Shown here: in pieces, positions 1 through 12,142 of the stretch
Numbering within the stretch: position 1 is the stretch's first letter
How the letters are laid out: every line of letters starts with the position of its first letter
Assembly (NCBI GenBank): GCA_007922195.1
Contig: ML682005.1
Coordinates: 39,629,577 to 39,693,576 of the forward strand
Reading direction: 5' to 3'
DNA length: 64,000 nt
Source of the DNA: Podocnemis expansa
Lineage: Eukaryota > Chordata > Testudines > Podocnemididae
Made by a program: the position numbers and the translations under genes
Notes under the pieces: model-generated
Database searches by the model: none
Seen by the model: the letters and a program-made list of their open reading frames with translations, nothing else
What the model was told of the DNA's origin: nothing

Positions 1-1475
1 AAGAGAATGGGGTTGCATACCTGACGATTTTGCCTAATAGGCATTGATGGACCTGTCCTCCAATAAGTCCTCAAATTGTTTTTTGAACTCACTTATAGTT
101 TCTGCCTTCACAACATCCCTGGTACACACCTACACATTGACTGCTTTGTGTGAAGTACTACTTTTGGTTTGTTTTTAAACTTGCTGCCGATCAATTTCAT
201 TGAGTGACCCCTGCTTCATGTGCAGTATGCAAGATATATAATAATGCCCTTTTCGCTTTCTTTACATGTTGATGGTTTTATACTCCTGTATCATATCTTC
301 CTTTAATAGTCTCTACTAAACTGAAGGGTCTTTGTAATCTCATGTTATATGGAAGCAATTCCATTCCATGTGATCATTTTTGTTGCCCTTTTCCGTACCT
401 TTTTCAATTCTTCTATACAGTATCTTTTTTGAGATGGGATGACCAGAACTGCATGCAGTATTCCAAATGTGGGCACACCCTGGATTTATATAATGACATT
501 ATGATATTTTTCTGACTTGGTTTCTATTCCTTTCGTAATGGTTTGTAGCATTCTGCTAGCTTTTTAGACTGCCTCTGTACATTGAGCAGATGTTTTTCAG
601 GGAACTATACACAATGACTTCAAGATCTTTTTCTTGAGTGTTAATAACTAAAAACTAATCTTATTGTATTGGAATTATGTTTTTGAACGTGCATAATTTT
701 GCACATATCAGTATTGAATTTCAGATATTATTCTGTTGCTCATCTAGTTTTGTGACATGTCTTTGTAACTCTTCACTAGCTTGAGCTTGAGTAATATAGT
801 GTAATCTGCAAATTTTGCCACCTTGCTGTTACTCCCTTCCCAGATCATTTATTAGTACATTGAACAGTACAGGTACCAGTACAGAGCCATGGCAGATGCT
901 GCTATATACCACTTTGCTTTGTAAAAATTGGCAATTTATTCTTATCCTTTTTAAACTTACTGATCCACAAGAGAACCTTCCTTTTCATTCAAGGACTCCT
1001 TGCTTTGCTTAAGAGCTTTTGGTGTGGAAATTTCAGTCTTTCTGAAAGTCCAAGTACACTGTAGCTGCTGGATACCTTTGTTCACATATGTGTTGACCAT
1101 CTCAAATAATGCTAATAGGAATGGTGAAGCATGAGTTTTCTTTGGAAGAGCCGTGTTTACTCTTCCCTCAACATACCATATACATCTATGTGTCCTATAA
1201 TTCTTTCCTATAGTTTCAGCCAGTTTAGCTGGCACTGGCCTGTGATTGCCAAGGTGACCTCTGCAGCCCTTTATAAAAATTGGTGTTATGTTAGCTATCT
1301 TTCAGACATTTGGTACAGATGATGATTTGAATGATAGGTTATGTACCACAGTTATTAGTTCTGCAATTGCAAATTTGAGTTCCTTTAGAATGCTTGGGTA
1401 AATGCCATCTGGTCATGGTGACTTATTGCTGTTTAATTTATCTTTTTGTTCCAAAACTACTTCTGTGTGATACTA
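1..1475 (-). mobile_element. CR1 LINE, ORF2 region, degenerate
   Basis: Read on the minus strand this is the reverse-transcriptase part of a CR1 non-LTR retrotransposon, cut off by the window start. Minus-strand translation near 1235-960 shows decayed CR1 phrases (PAKLAETIGKN, then a HASPFLLALFE-like segment). The plus strand reads as the complement of typical CR1 text (AAATTTTGCCACCTTGCTGTT, GATCATTTATTAGTACATTGA). Stops and indels are everywhere, so it is an old inactive copy. The family assignment comes from memory of CR1 sequences. The exact 5' limit is approximate. Confidence 0.8.
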
Positions 1476-1599
1476 TGTAAACCACTTAAGTTGAAGATCT
1501 ATTGGTTATAGTTCCATGGTAGTTATGTTTGAGATGGCAAAACACTTAAGCTAGAAAATCTACATATCATTCTATGACTATTGCATTTTGTACTGATTT

Positions 1600-2085
1600 G
1601 GACTTTAGACCCAACCTTTTTTGTGCAAGGGCCACAGATACTGTTTTTACAACCCTGAAGGGCCACCAGTCTCAGTTAGCAGGTACTCCCTCCACTGCAG
1701 CCAGACAGAAGGAATTCAAGGAGGAGCCTGCCTTCTTGCTGGTCCCTCTGGCTGTAGCTGGGAAACCACGTGTGTTCTGTAGCACTGCGTATTCCACCTG
1801 GGTCCCCCTTTTGTGAAGATTAGTGCATATGGACCTAGGTGGAGTGCTTTGCTGTGCTCCTTGCTTTAGCCAAAGGGAGGGGAGCACTGATCTCCTGTCT
1901 CTTTGGCTGAAGCATGGAGCATGGTCCAGTCTTTTGGCCCCATGGACACATGCTCCACCTGTGTCTTTAGGCACCAGTTCCCTTCTGCAGCTAGCGGAAA
2001 GGGAACCATGGGCCACTTTGAATGGCCTCACGTGTTGGGAACTAGTGCTTTAGAGGATATAATGCTTGGGCATAGTGTCTGTTAA
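1600..2085. repeat. Unclassified interspersed repeat, GC-richer than flanks
   Basis: A GC-richer block with internal imperfect inverted copies of CTTTAGCCAAAGGG/CTTTGGCTGAAGC. It looks like a short non-autonomous DNA transposon, but I cannot name it or define clean termini. Several overlapping open frames here run on both strands, which is typical of GC-rich repeats and not evidence for a gene. Confidence 0.3.
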
Positions 2086-2337
2086 ATCTTTTAATACTAT
2101 TTCATATATCTAAGCAATAACACAAAGTCCTGCCCAGGTCTTTTTTCAGGTTTGGTTGCTTTTCTGATTCCTACCTTAGCTCCACCCCTTCAGCAGGACC
2201 TCTCTAAAACCAAATATCCCTCTGTCAGGACAGATGAGCCTTGGAGCCTGAAGCTTTAAAATGGAGGTCTTGGATGTTAAAAATGATCTTTCTTCCTTTT
2301 TATTTTCTTCAGCTGTAGGAGAGCTTTCTCTCCTGAT

Positions 2338-3990
2338 TTGATATTCTTAGATTTTTAGGATTAGAAGGGACCATTGAAACATTTCATCTAACCTTTTACA
2401 TGACACAGGCCCTAGAATTTCACCCAGTTATGCTGTATTGAGCCCAGTAACTTGTGTTTGTCTAGATCACATGTTCTAGAAAGGAATCTGATTTTGATCT
2501 GAAGATGTCAAAAGGTTGGGAGTCTACCACTTGACTTGATAGGTTGTTCCTTTTGTTAATTACCCTATTAAAAATCTGTGCCTGATGTCTAATCTGCATT
2601 TGTTTAGCGTCATCTTTTGGTTATTGATCCTTGCTATGGCTTTCTCCTCCAAAGTAGAGAGCTCTTTAGTGGCAGGTATTTTTCCATGTGATGGCACTTA
2701 GACACTGTGGTCAAGTCACCTTGATCTTTCTCATCAGATAAATAGTTTGAGCCCTTTAAGTCAGTCTCTGTAAGACATTTTAATTCAGTTGCTGAATAAT
2801 TTTTGTGGCTTTCTTCTGCACTCTGTCACATTTTTAAAGTGTGGGCATCAGAACTGGATGTAATAGTTCAGTATTAGTCTCACATTGTGCAGAGGTAAAA
2901 TCACCTTGCTACTTTTCTGTTCATACAGCCAATGATTGCGTTAGTCCTTTTTGCTACAGTATTGTGTTAGGAACTCATGGTGAGTTACTTGTATGCTGTA
3001 ACTCGTAAAACTTTTTCAGAATGTTGCTTTCCGGGATGCATTCCCAATTTTCTAGAGATGAGCTGCATTCTTTGTTCCTAAATATGATAATGCATTTGGC
3101 TGTATTACAAAGCATTTTATTTGAATAGGTTCCATTATTTATTTGAATAGGTTCCATTTACCAAACAATCCAGATAACTGTGTGTGCCCCGTTAATCATT
3201 ATTTACGACTTAAACAATCGTTGTCATCTACATGCTTTATCAGCAGTGTTTGATTATTTACTTTGAGATCATTGATGATAATACTTGGTGTTGTGCTTAG
3301 AACTGATCTTTGTGGAACCTCATTAGTAATACCTGCATTCAGTTATAATTGCCTATTGACAGTTACTTTTTGAACTATGCCAATTCCTCCTGATCCTTTT
3401 AGTGAACTTCATTGAAAGTATAGTGCTGGTTTTGTAATTGGAATGTTGTATGGTACTACATCAAATGCCTTACAAAAACTTAAATATGTCATATGTCCAC
3501 AATTGCCTTTATCTGGCAAATATGAGATCCCATCAGGTTTGTTGGTTTGAGACTTATTTTTCATAATATTGCATTGATTGGTGTTAATTAATTTCCCTTT
3601 AACTCTTTATTAATTGAATTGTTTTGAATACAGTTCTATTGGATACATAGTTTAATTGATTAATGCATCTGTTTTTCCATTATTTGCAAGAGATTAACAC
3701 CACTAAACACCCTGTAATTACTTGTGATCATCTTCCTTGTCCTTGGAACTCTTCCAGTCTTCTGGAATTTCCTAATTGTGCCAAGATTTACTAAAGATTT
3801 TCAGCAGGCCTAAGCCAACTCTTCTGGAAATCTTGAGTGCCTGTTATCAGGACTGCTCATAAGAAAGTACTTCTTGCAAATAGATAGTGCTTAACATACT
3901 CCTTAATTACTAATGAGCTGGAAGGTAGGCCATCATTATGCAGAAATCATTCTGCTTGTTTCCAAGTAGAGAAAAGATTGCTTTGAAAAC
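2338..3990 (-). mobile_element. CR1 LINE, 3' half, minus orientation
   Basis: Begins on the plus strand with the complement of a CR1 3' end (TTTTTAGGATTAGAAGGGACC, then a CATCTAACC-type segment). It continues through the 3' UTR-proximal part and into the RT region. The coding frame is badly decayed. A short tandem duplication of ATTTGAATAGGTTCCATT lies inside it at about 3117-3157. The right-hand boundary is uncertain because the sequence fades into unrecognisable DNA before the next repeat at 4028. Confidence 0.75.
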
Positions 3991-4027
3991 TTTTCTGAAT
4001 TATTAATAATGTATAACATCTCTATCT

Positions 4028-4646
4028 AAACAAACAAGGAGTCCTGTCAAACTTCTAAAGACTGATAGGTTTATTTACCACATGAGCTTTTGTGGGGGGA
4101 AAACCCACTTTGTCAGACTCTCTGGAGATGGGGAACTTGCAGAACGGGAGGAAAATAAACGCAGGGAAGTATAAGTCATAGGATCAGGTTGCACCGTTAC
4201 AGCAAATTGTGCCAATAGTTCAGATCCAGATACTGGGGAACAGCATATAGAGGAAGGTGAGGTCAAATCACCTTTTGTAATGAGGAAAAATCCATAGGCT
4301 CTGTAACCCTGATGCAGCATGTCAAATCTGCATACGAATTCCAGTTCTGTAGTTTCTCTTTGAAACTTTGATTTGTTATCCATTTGTTTGAGCACAGCCA
4401 TTCTCAATCAGGAGAGTGAGCAGAAAGATTGAAATGTTCCCCTATTGGTTTTTGAATGTTATTTCTTATATCAGGCTTATGTCCATTTATTCATTTGTGC
4501 AAAGATTGTCCTGTTTGCCAAATATAGAAGGTGTGGGTGGAGGAAGGGGATATTGCTGGCACATGGTGGTATAAATCACATTGGTGGATGAGAAAGTGAA
4601 TGACCCCTTTGCTAAACTAGACTAACATAGCTACCCCTTTAGAACA
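4028..4646 (-). mobile_element. Penelope-like element, 3' part with endonuclease C-terminus
   Basis: On the minus strand the segment encodes the tail of a protein with FQRETTELEFVCRFD. This matches in position the end of the GIY-YIG-linked region seen at 25317-25758. A 3' untranslated stretch and the family tail (complement of GTCTTTAGAAGTTTGACAGG) follow. The plus-strand right end reads ACTAGACTAACATAGCTACC, the outer terminal segment shared by all copies here. Frames are interrupted and the RT region is absent. Confidence 0.7.
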
Positions 4647-5084
4647 TCTCTACTTAGTAAAGTTCATACAATTTTTAGGATTACTTTTGTTTGATTATAT
4701 GTGAAAAGCAAAAACAAAATAAAACTAAAAAACCCCAAAGCAACAGTCCTTAGGTTCTGTAGACTTTATTCTCTTATGATTTTTAGATCCCCTTGTAAAT
4801 TTTCTGCTTTATAGCATCTAATTTATATTGTTTGCTATCTCCATCTGCTTCATCTTTTTCTATTCATTATGTTTCATTTTATTTCTAATTGGTGCCTCCA
4901 CTTCCTTCTCTTAACCAAGATAGCTATTAAAGTTGCTGATAGCTGTTGTGGGAAGAGTCCAACTTTTTCCCGTCTCCAGAACAGACCTTTAACCCTTTCT
5001 TGTTCTGGTCAGTAATAGGATTTGTCCACCCTATTACAAGCAAAACATACATTACTGTGTACATCTAGAGCACTGCTGAGTAGC

Positions 5085-5176
5085 AGTTGATGAAAGGGAT
5101 AAATAAATTTGTTAGTCTTAAAGTGCTGCAGGACTCCTTGTTTGTTTTGTTGAACTAAGCTAACATGGCTACCCCA
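5085..5176 (+). mobile_element. Penelope-like 3' tail fragment
   Basis: Only the conserved tail is left: AAATAAATTTGTTAGTCTT, a TGC-rich link, GGACTCCTTGTTTG, then CTAACATGGCTACCCC. It has the same order and wording as the ends of the larger copies in this window. Confidence 0.7.
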
Positions 5177-5875
5177 CTGGAAGTTGATTGAAAGGTAATC
5201 CCATTGAAACTGGTGGAGTGGAGGAAGTTACTATTCACTGTCAGTACAACTATCAGAATCTTGCCTTATATAAATATGGATACTCTTTCTAAACTCTTGC
5301 TTTCAGGCACTCACCACTCTACAGAAAAAATTGTCTTGGACCAGATTTTTTTTTAGTGTGTGTTCTTATGGTAAAACCATTGCATAAAATACTTGGGCTA
5401 TTCTTAATTTGTGGAAAATGCGATGGCAATGTTGTGCCTTCCATGTTTCAGGGTGCTAGGGGAAATCTCCTGTTCAAACTTTATTGGGTTTAAAATGTGC
5501 TTTCATTCTTAAAGCATCAGATTTGACACATATATAGTTCTTAATGAGGCATTGGAGAGGTGTAAAGGATAAACTGGTGCTTTCTTAGTTTTTGCTTACT
5601 GTTGCTCACTGATCTGCTTTCCCCTTTTTGGAAGTAGAGGATTTGCCTTGTGACATAATAGTTCTTCCTTGATTAGATCACCAATTGAGTAAATTTGCTC
5701 TTTTTTCAAAAGAGAGTGTTTCTCAGTTACCAATAGAAATTAGGTTAATCTGATCCTGATTAAGAGTATCCTTAAAAGTAAAGTGTGTAGAAGCTGCAAG
5801 GGACAAAAGTAGATTTTAAAACAAAATGGGTATTTCTTAATAATTTTGTGAGCTAGCCCTTTAACTTACCAGATG

Positions 5876-5920
5876 TGGTGGGGGATGGGGGTGGGTGGGT
5901 CGGGGGTTGGGGTCTGGATT
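5876..5920 (+). repeat. G-run cluster (possible G-quadruplex)
   Basis: At least five runs of three or more G separated by one to three bases (GGTGGGGGATGGGGGTGGG and on to GGGTCGGGGGTTGGGG). The pattern fits the usual quadruplex consensus on the plus, gene-sense strand. Function is not implied. Confidence 0.6.
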
Positions 5921-7722
5921 CTGGCTCTTGGTTGATATGTTATTCTCGAATATAGCTTGTCCATTCTTTTAAATGGAGCTGCTGTTTAACTATACCTTCC
6001 TTTTGAAAGCTACTGCCTAGAATTACTTATCTTGTCTCTTTTCAGAAAAATCAGTTGCTTAATATAAGTGGATGATTCATATTTATCTTTCTCCACAATT
6101 CATTCTCCCTGCCAAACAGCTGTATTTTTTTTTTTTTTTTTGTAGTATGGATTGTTTAAGAAGTTAAACACTTAAATGTTAGATCAAAATAGTAACCCAA
6201 GACTAGGGTTAATATACACCAGTGTCCCTGACATCTTTATATTAATATTTCTCCCGGTTCTCATGTTAGTTGTTTATATCAAAGTCTGAGCTATAGAAAA
6301 TGTATTACTTTTTCCCTGGTGACATCTATGTATGGTAGATGTGGTGAAAAATCCTTGAGTATATTTACTATGTCAGTAGGTTAATGACTGTCCCACCTCT
6401 GTGTAGGACAAGATTTTTCTCCATTTAAATTATGTAGTGAGTGGGTCTCAGATCAAAGTAAGACATTCTGCCAGTTGTAATATAACAAAAAATATCATAA
6501 ATATAGATTAATCAGATGGTTGTCATTTCTCAACCTATTTTTAAAAAATTCTTAGCCTTTGAAAATATCATGCCATGATTGCAGTATTGTCATATTGTTA
6601 GTTGATTAAATATCAGGTACTGATTTCAGGATATACAATTGTACATTTATCTGATCATGAGCACTTTGAAATAAACCCAGTTTCATTGTCTCAGGGATTA
6701 CATTTGGATAAATGTACAGTCAGATGCATCTCTTCCTTTCCCTTCTCAACAAGTGACAGGGTTGGGGGGAGGGGGCTTGCTACAAAATATTGCATTGCAA
6801 GGTTATAGCCAGGAGAGTTGTCTATATTGCACACGCAAACCCTTAAATAGTTAATATCATAATCCTACATGTCATTTATGCTAGAAAGAAGAAAAGATAT
6901 GGCTTAATGTAAAATCTGAGTTATCTATGATGATGTTGTGATGGGGTCCTTGGGGTAACACCTAAACAATGTGACTTCTGTATTCCTTTAGTCCTCCAGC
7001 CTGGGCTATCTTCTGCAAGTCTGAGCCTGTGATGAGCTGCTAACCCATCCAGGTACTGCAGCCACTCAGCCATTTACAGGTGAAGACCCATGTCCAGCAA
7101 AAATGCCTGAATACTCTGAACCACTCATGAATCATAGAGTGGTACCAGCAAAGCACCTCAGCTCCTTGCCTTGCACCCCAGAAATATACCGTCTTATGTT
7201 CTTCTCTAGGATGGTGTAAGCTCAATAATAAGTTTGTCGTTTCAAAGGAAACTGGAAACGTGGCAGCCTTTATAATCTGAACTGAGATTCCCCAGTACTT
7301 CAAATAATTTTAGGTGAAGTATGGAACAGATTTATTAACTCCAAAAAGATAGATTCTAAGTGATAAGTAACAGGCGTAAAGATCAAAATTAGTTACCTAA
7401 GAAATGGAAAAAAAAAAAAATAGAAATGCAATCTAAATTCTAACTTCGATTAAGCAAGATTTGAATCATGCAGTCTTTAACCCTAACTGATGTTAAGGCA
7501 GTTTACAGTTATTAGACACTCAGACTGGACTCCTTTCCAAACCAGGACCACTCTCCCTAGTTTGTCTTTATCTTGCGAATGATCTTCCAGGTGTTGAGAC
7601 ATTGGGGGGAGGAGAGGCCACGTGATGATGACACAGTCTCTCTTTTATACTTTCTTCCGGCTGTTAGAAAGATCTTTGTTGCGACATGCAGGTCAGGCAG
7701 TTTGCTGTTACATACAGCTCTC

Positions 7723-8214
7723 CATGGGTATGTCTGCACTTGTAATTTAGTTTGAATTAATGAGGATTAATTCAAACTAAATTGATGCTTGGCTACATTG
7801 GCTTTCATTAGTTCAAACTAAGGAATTCCTTAGTTCAAAGTAATGAACACTTGCTTCAAAGTTATAAAACTTCCCTTAACTTTGAAGTTACGGTTATTTC
7901 AAACTTTAGTTCAAATTAACCCAATAGAGCCGTGTTAATTTGAGCTAACCGTTAGTTCAAATTGACATGGTTTGATCTTCTTTGTCCCAGGATGCCTTCC
8001 ACTTTCTATGTATTGGGTGGGGGCATGGCTCTTCTTGGGGGCTATCTTGCCACACTTCCCATGGTGCCCCCCTCTTAAATTGAACTAACAAGTCCTCTCC
8101 ATGGACATACTAGTTCGATTTGGGTTTCTAGTGGAGCCATGTTAGTTTGAATTAACCATTATTAGTAGAAAGTAGCTCAAATTAACTAATTTCAAAGTGT
8201 AGGCATTGCCCATG
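7723..8214. mobile_element. Chompy-like MITE (AGTTYGAACTAA-rich)
   Basis: Imperfect terminal inverted repeats: CATGGGTATGTCTGCACTT on the left, and CATGGGCAATGCCTACACTT as the complement of the right end. The interior repeatedly uses palindromic AT-rich words such as TTAGTTCAAACTAA. Two other elements in the window (27796-28120 and 31732-32098) share this interior style and similar termini. The name Chompy comes from memory of a crocodilian/turtle MITE family and is tentative. Confidence 0.7.
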
Positions 8215-8399
8215 AGAAGTCTGAGAGTTGATACTTCTTGATGGGGCATTAATGCTTGTCTGGCCAGTGATAACTGCCCACTTGTCCCTACTGAAAGGCC
8301 AAATGTGGCAATCTTCCAGGTTCACAAGTTATCTCTGTAACACATAACAATACTTCATAACTTCACATACAGTGGTAGTACATACAGTCCAACGGACAA

Positions 8400-8600
8400 T
8401 TAAGGTTACTGCTGAGGGAATTCTGTGCCAAAAAAATAAAAATTCTGTACACAGCATTTTAAAATTCTGCAAAATTGTGCAAATTTTAATTGTCAGTAAA
8501 TACATGTGAAGGGGATAGCATGGCAGTGGGGAGAACAAGCCACTGGCTGCACAAGAGTGGGAGATTATCCAATAGCCCCTCTCCACTCCGCGGACTGATA
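8400..8600. repeat. Unclassified interspersed repeat (AAAATTCTG-rich)
   Basis: A short AT-rich block with repeated words AAAATTCTGTAC, AAAATTCTGCAA and AAATTTTAATTGTCAG. I recognise this as a widespread reptile repeat but cannot assign a family. No coding content. Confidence 0.35.
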
Positions 8601-9779
8601 CAGACAGACAGGTTTTATTAGTGCTTTAGTTCATTTCACCTGACAAACCATATTGGCATATGCACCATATCAGTAACAGATTCTTTTATGTTCTAATCTA
8701 GGACAGAGAACCTGATACTGAATATTGTTGGGGTAACAGTGCTTTTCTTGGGCTGACTGGCCTTATTGGCCCTCACTGAGGTAGTAGGTCTCCAAGTCTT
8801 GTCCGCAGGTTCCTCAGACTCCAGTCTTCTACATGATCATTTACTATCATCATCATTTGGAACTGGGGCACTTTTAAGATCAATTCAGATAGAGAGCTCC
8901 ACCCCTGAGCTCTGGTTAGTGGAACACCAGAGCTACTGACTGGTCCACTCCTCAGGCCTGAAGGAGGAATCTGTACAAACCTCACTCACCAATACCTGTT
9001 ATTTTCTATCACTCACTCTGTTTTATTGATTCATCCTTATTCTTGGTGTCTGTCTTGTGGTTGCTGCCTTCTGTCTCATCTCATGACTCTGTCCTCCTGG
9101 TTCCTGGCTGATCCTGATTTCTAGCATCTGACTTGTGGTTTCTGACCTCTGCTCATGGCTACCTCATTCTGAATCCTGGCAGTAGATAGATAGGACTTGC
9201 CCTTCTCCACCCTATATTAAGCATGACTGACTACATCCCAGCCCTGACACTATGCCAATGTGAAGAATATTCATTTTTGGAGAGAATCTGAGCATTTCAG
9301 AATCCCATTCATTGGATCTGATGCTCCTGGATTTATTTGGGTTAGTGGGACATGCAGAATATTCCCTAATGGTTTTCCCAGATAAACTGTCAGCAGATGG
9401 GCCTATAGAATAGGTAGAATTCTAAGAGATGTAGACTGACCTTTCATTTAGATTTTCATGTTCTGGGATCCTCTTCTAATTCCAAAGTCAAACTGTTAAT
9501 CTTGGAAGGACTCTAAAAATGGACCAAAGCAACCTAGTTGAAACTTGCATCTGATCAAGCTCTGTCTAAGAAGAGGCATTGCTCTTTTTCATACACACCC
9601 TGTTCCCACCTCTCTGGTGATAATTATAGCTGTCCAGGGGATAAAGGCAGTCAGGTATAGTCTTTGCCATTTTGTTAGGAGCGCAAGGATATTTTGGGTG
9701 GGAAGGCCTTTTTCTCAGCCAGTCTGGAAATGATGGTCTCAGCCTGCCAAGCCGTAATGTTTAGCTACTGGTTCCATCC

Positions 9780-10200
9780 AGGTATCAAAGGCCTGGGAAG
9801 GCTTAGCCTTCCCAAACAGCCAGAGCGTGGCCCCACCCACACTCCATCATGAAGCCTCGCCTCTTCCTGCTGTCTCCTGCCCTTTCCTATGATTTCAACC
9901 TAGGCAGATGAGTGGTGCTGCCAAAATGGGCAGAGGCTGGGGTTAGGGCAGGCAAGCCAGTGGTCTGGGACTCAGAGGGGCTAGGGCTGACCCTTGGGCC
10001 ACCCAGTGCTCTGGGGCTGGGACCACTCAGCTCTGGGCCTTGACTGGCAGCTTGGGCCAGCCAGAGGGCTGTAGTGGGCAACTTGGATTGGCTGATGAGT
10101 TAGCTCTGGTGGGGCTCCTCTTGCTGTGTTAAGGGGCTCTGTGCTCTAGCAGGGGAGTGAGTGGGAGGGATGAAGCCATAGGCTAGTTTCCCAAATGGGG
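9780..10200. repeat. GC-rich unclassified repeat
   Basis: Sharp rise in GC against AT-rich flanks, with repeated CTGGG/GGGCC words. It begins near AAAGGCCTGGGAAGGCTTAGC, itself a small palindrome. It looks like a non-autonomous DNA transposon remnant. It is poor in CpG, which argues against a promoter island. The open frame on the minus strand (9887-10081) is low-complexity and not a gene. Confidence 0.35.
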
Positions 10201-10214
10201 GGATCACGTATTGT

Positions 10215-10425
10215 CTGTTTCTATCTAGTTCAGTTTCATTCCTCCACTCAACCCCTGTCTCCGTCTATTTAGGGACCCCCTTCATGAGAACCTACTAAGA
10301 ATAGAAGTTTGCTTCCTATTGGAAATAGAGGCCATCAAAAAAGTACCAGAGAAATTAAGAGGAAAGGAATTTTACTCCAGATGCTTTCTGATTCAAAAGA
10401 AGGAGGGAGATCTGCCTTGAGGATC
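10215..10425 (+). pseudogene. DIRS reverse-transcriptase relic
   Basis: The plus strand around 10300-10400 translates to an RT N-terminal segment of DIRS type: a leucine/glutamate stretch ending in EAIKKVP, then KEFYSRCFLIQKKEGD. The main DIRS element in this window has the parallel EEVP...GFYSRYFLTQKK at about 53565-53635. A stop follows directly and no other DIRS part is recognisable on either side, so it is a solo fragment. It differs clearly from the 50.8-56.7 kb copy and so comes from another lineage. Confidence 0.6.
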
Positions 10426-10742
10426 CTTGAAAAATAGGGTATACGAGATGTATGGCAGAGAATATAAAAGGCAACTGCAACATCTCCATTTTATCTTAAT
10501 TCCTGCCTCTTATGTGTGGGTCAGTTTCTCTACATCTGAAGCTTTGAAACAAAGGATTGTGAGGCCCATGCAGGTACTGGATGTACACCAGAGGAACTGT
10601 ATAAGCTTGTAAACTTACTAATATGGCTAAGAACCTGATTATGGACTTTAAAGTCATTTGTATGATCGATTTGCTCATTTAACATCTTTTTTTCTTGTTT
10701 GTCTCTTTTCTTTGATAATAAACTTAGTTTTAGATACTAAAG

Positions 10743-10930
10743 CAGGGGTGGCCAAACTTATGGAACTCAAGAGCCACACAGGTTGATTATTACACCTTTT
10801 GAGAGCCGCACTGAGGCATATAGCCATATATTTTTACCTACAAAATTGGTTTGCTGACATTCTTCCGCGAGCCACACTTTCTCATTCAAGAGCTACATGT
10901 GGCCCCAGAGCCACAGTTTGGCCATGCCTA
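10743..10930. mobile_element. hAT MITE with perfect 8-bp target duplication
   Basis: Left end CAGGGGTGGCCAAACTTATG. The right end is the complement (AGTTTGGCCATGCCTA). Both flanks carry the 8-bp duplication TACTAAAG exactly. A short element with 8-bp duplication and CAGGGG termini is typical of hAT non-autonomous transposons. No transposase coding. Confidence 0.9.
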
Positions 10931-11625
10931 TACTAAAGTATTGGCTGGCAGCATGGTAATTTGGGTAAGGTCCAAACTAGTACTGATCTGATAGTGTTGC
11001 TGACCTTTTGGGGATTAGGAAAACATTTTGGTAAAAGAAATAGTTTTTAAATAATTTATCTCTTTACTAGACCTAGTTGCTGAGTGGGAGCCAGAGACTG
11101 AAATGTAATAAAAGGGGCTATGCATTTCTTTTTGAAGGCTGCTTGATTACTGGGAATCAGGAGCACCATTTGTGACTTGCTGATGAATCTAACTTCAGTC
11201 TTAGACACCGGTTTCGGGAGAATTTGCTTGCCTTCTTGCACTCTGCCTTGACTTTGGCATTTTCAGATGGGCTACCCTGCGTGCACGCAGGTCTCGTACA
11301 GATGTAGCTCCCTGTCTACACTTTTGTTCCCTGGCAAAGTCAAATTGCCTGAACAGCTGCTTTCCTCTTCAGCTATAAAGAGGGTAGTTGCCACAGCTAA
11401 GTTACCAAAGTTCTTTCTAAGCAAGCACATTTATTCTTAATTTTATTTTTATTTTTTAATGCCTTTACTTTAACACACACACACAACCCTCCCAACATGC
11501 TATTATTATCAGAGGTCACTCCCCAGCCGCTGTAGCATGGGGCATGGCTCAGTTGCTCATGGATTCTCTGTACCTTAAAGTCTTCATATCTTAATTTGAG
11601 GACTTAAATAACTTAGTCTTAAGTT

Positions 11626-11735
11626 AGAGGTTTATTGCAGGAGGGAGTTGGTGAGTTTCTGTGGCCTGCATTGTGCAGGAGGTCAGACTAGATGATCATA
11701 TTGGTTCTTTATGATGTTAAAGTCTGAGTCTGTGG
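11626..11735 (+). mobile_element. CR1 3' end fragment
   Basis: Short 3'-terminal piece with GGAGGTCAGACTAGATGATC, followed by a decayed TTCTTTATGATG end that corresponds to the CR1 ATTCTATGA terminal repeat. Confidence 0.75.
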
Positions 11736-11845
11736 TGGGAAAATAAGTTATACGTGTATGGGTGTAGTGGTTTCTGTTTTTAATACCCTTCTCGTATGGC
11801 TATACAAACTGATTTATTTTAAGTCACAAGCAAACCCCCTAATAG

Positions 11846-12142
11846 CAATGTTCCCTCTAAGACCCACCGGCAGCTGAGCAACTCCTGGCAGGGCCCCCCC
11901 CCCCCCCGGCTTAGCTTGCATGGCCCTGCCACAGCTCCTGGGCCAGAGAAGCACTAACGGAGCATGCTCAGATATTCTGGGCATGCTCCGTTAGAGCTTC
12001 TGTGGGCGGGAGTTTTAATAACTCCCTGCCCCGCAGGAGCTGTTAGCAGGGCCTCTGGCTGCCGGCCCTGTGCAGCCAGCAGCCTTCCCTGTGCAGGGGG
12101 GGCTTGGCGGGCTGCGCGGCCGCACAGCTTAAAGGAACAGTG
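11846..12142. mobile_element. hAT-like MITE, GC-rich interior
   Basis: Left end CAATGTTCCCTCTAAG; the right end complement reads CACTGTTCCTTTAAGC. Flanks CCTAATAG and CCTAACAG form an 8-bp duplication with one mismatch. The interior is GC-rich and contains a C14 run (about 11888-11902) and an internal palindrome around GGAGCATGCTC (about 11958-11990). This explains an otherwise promoter-like GC peak. Confidence 0.85.
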
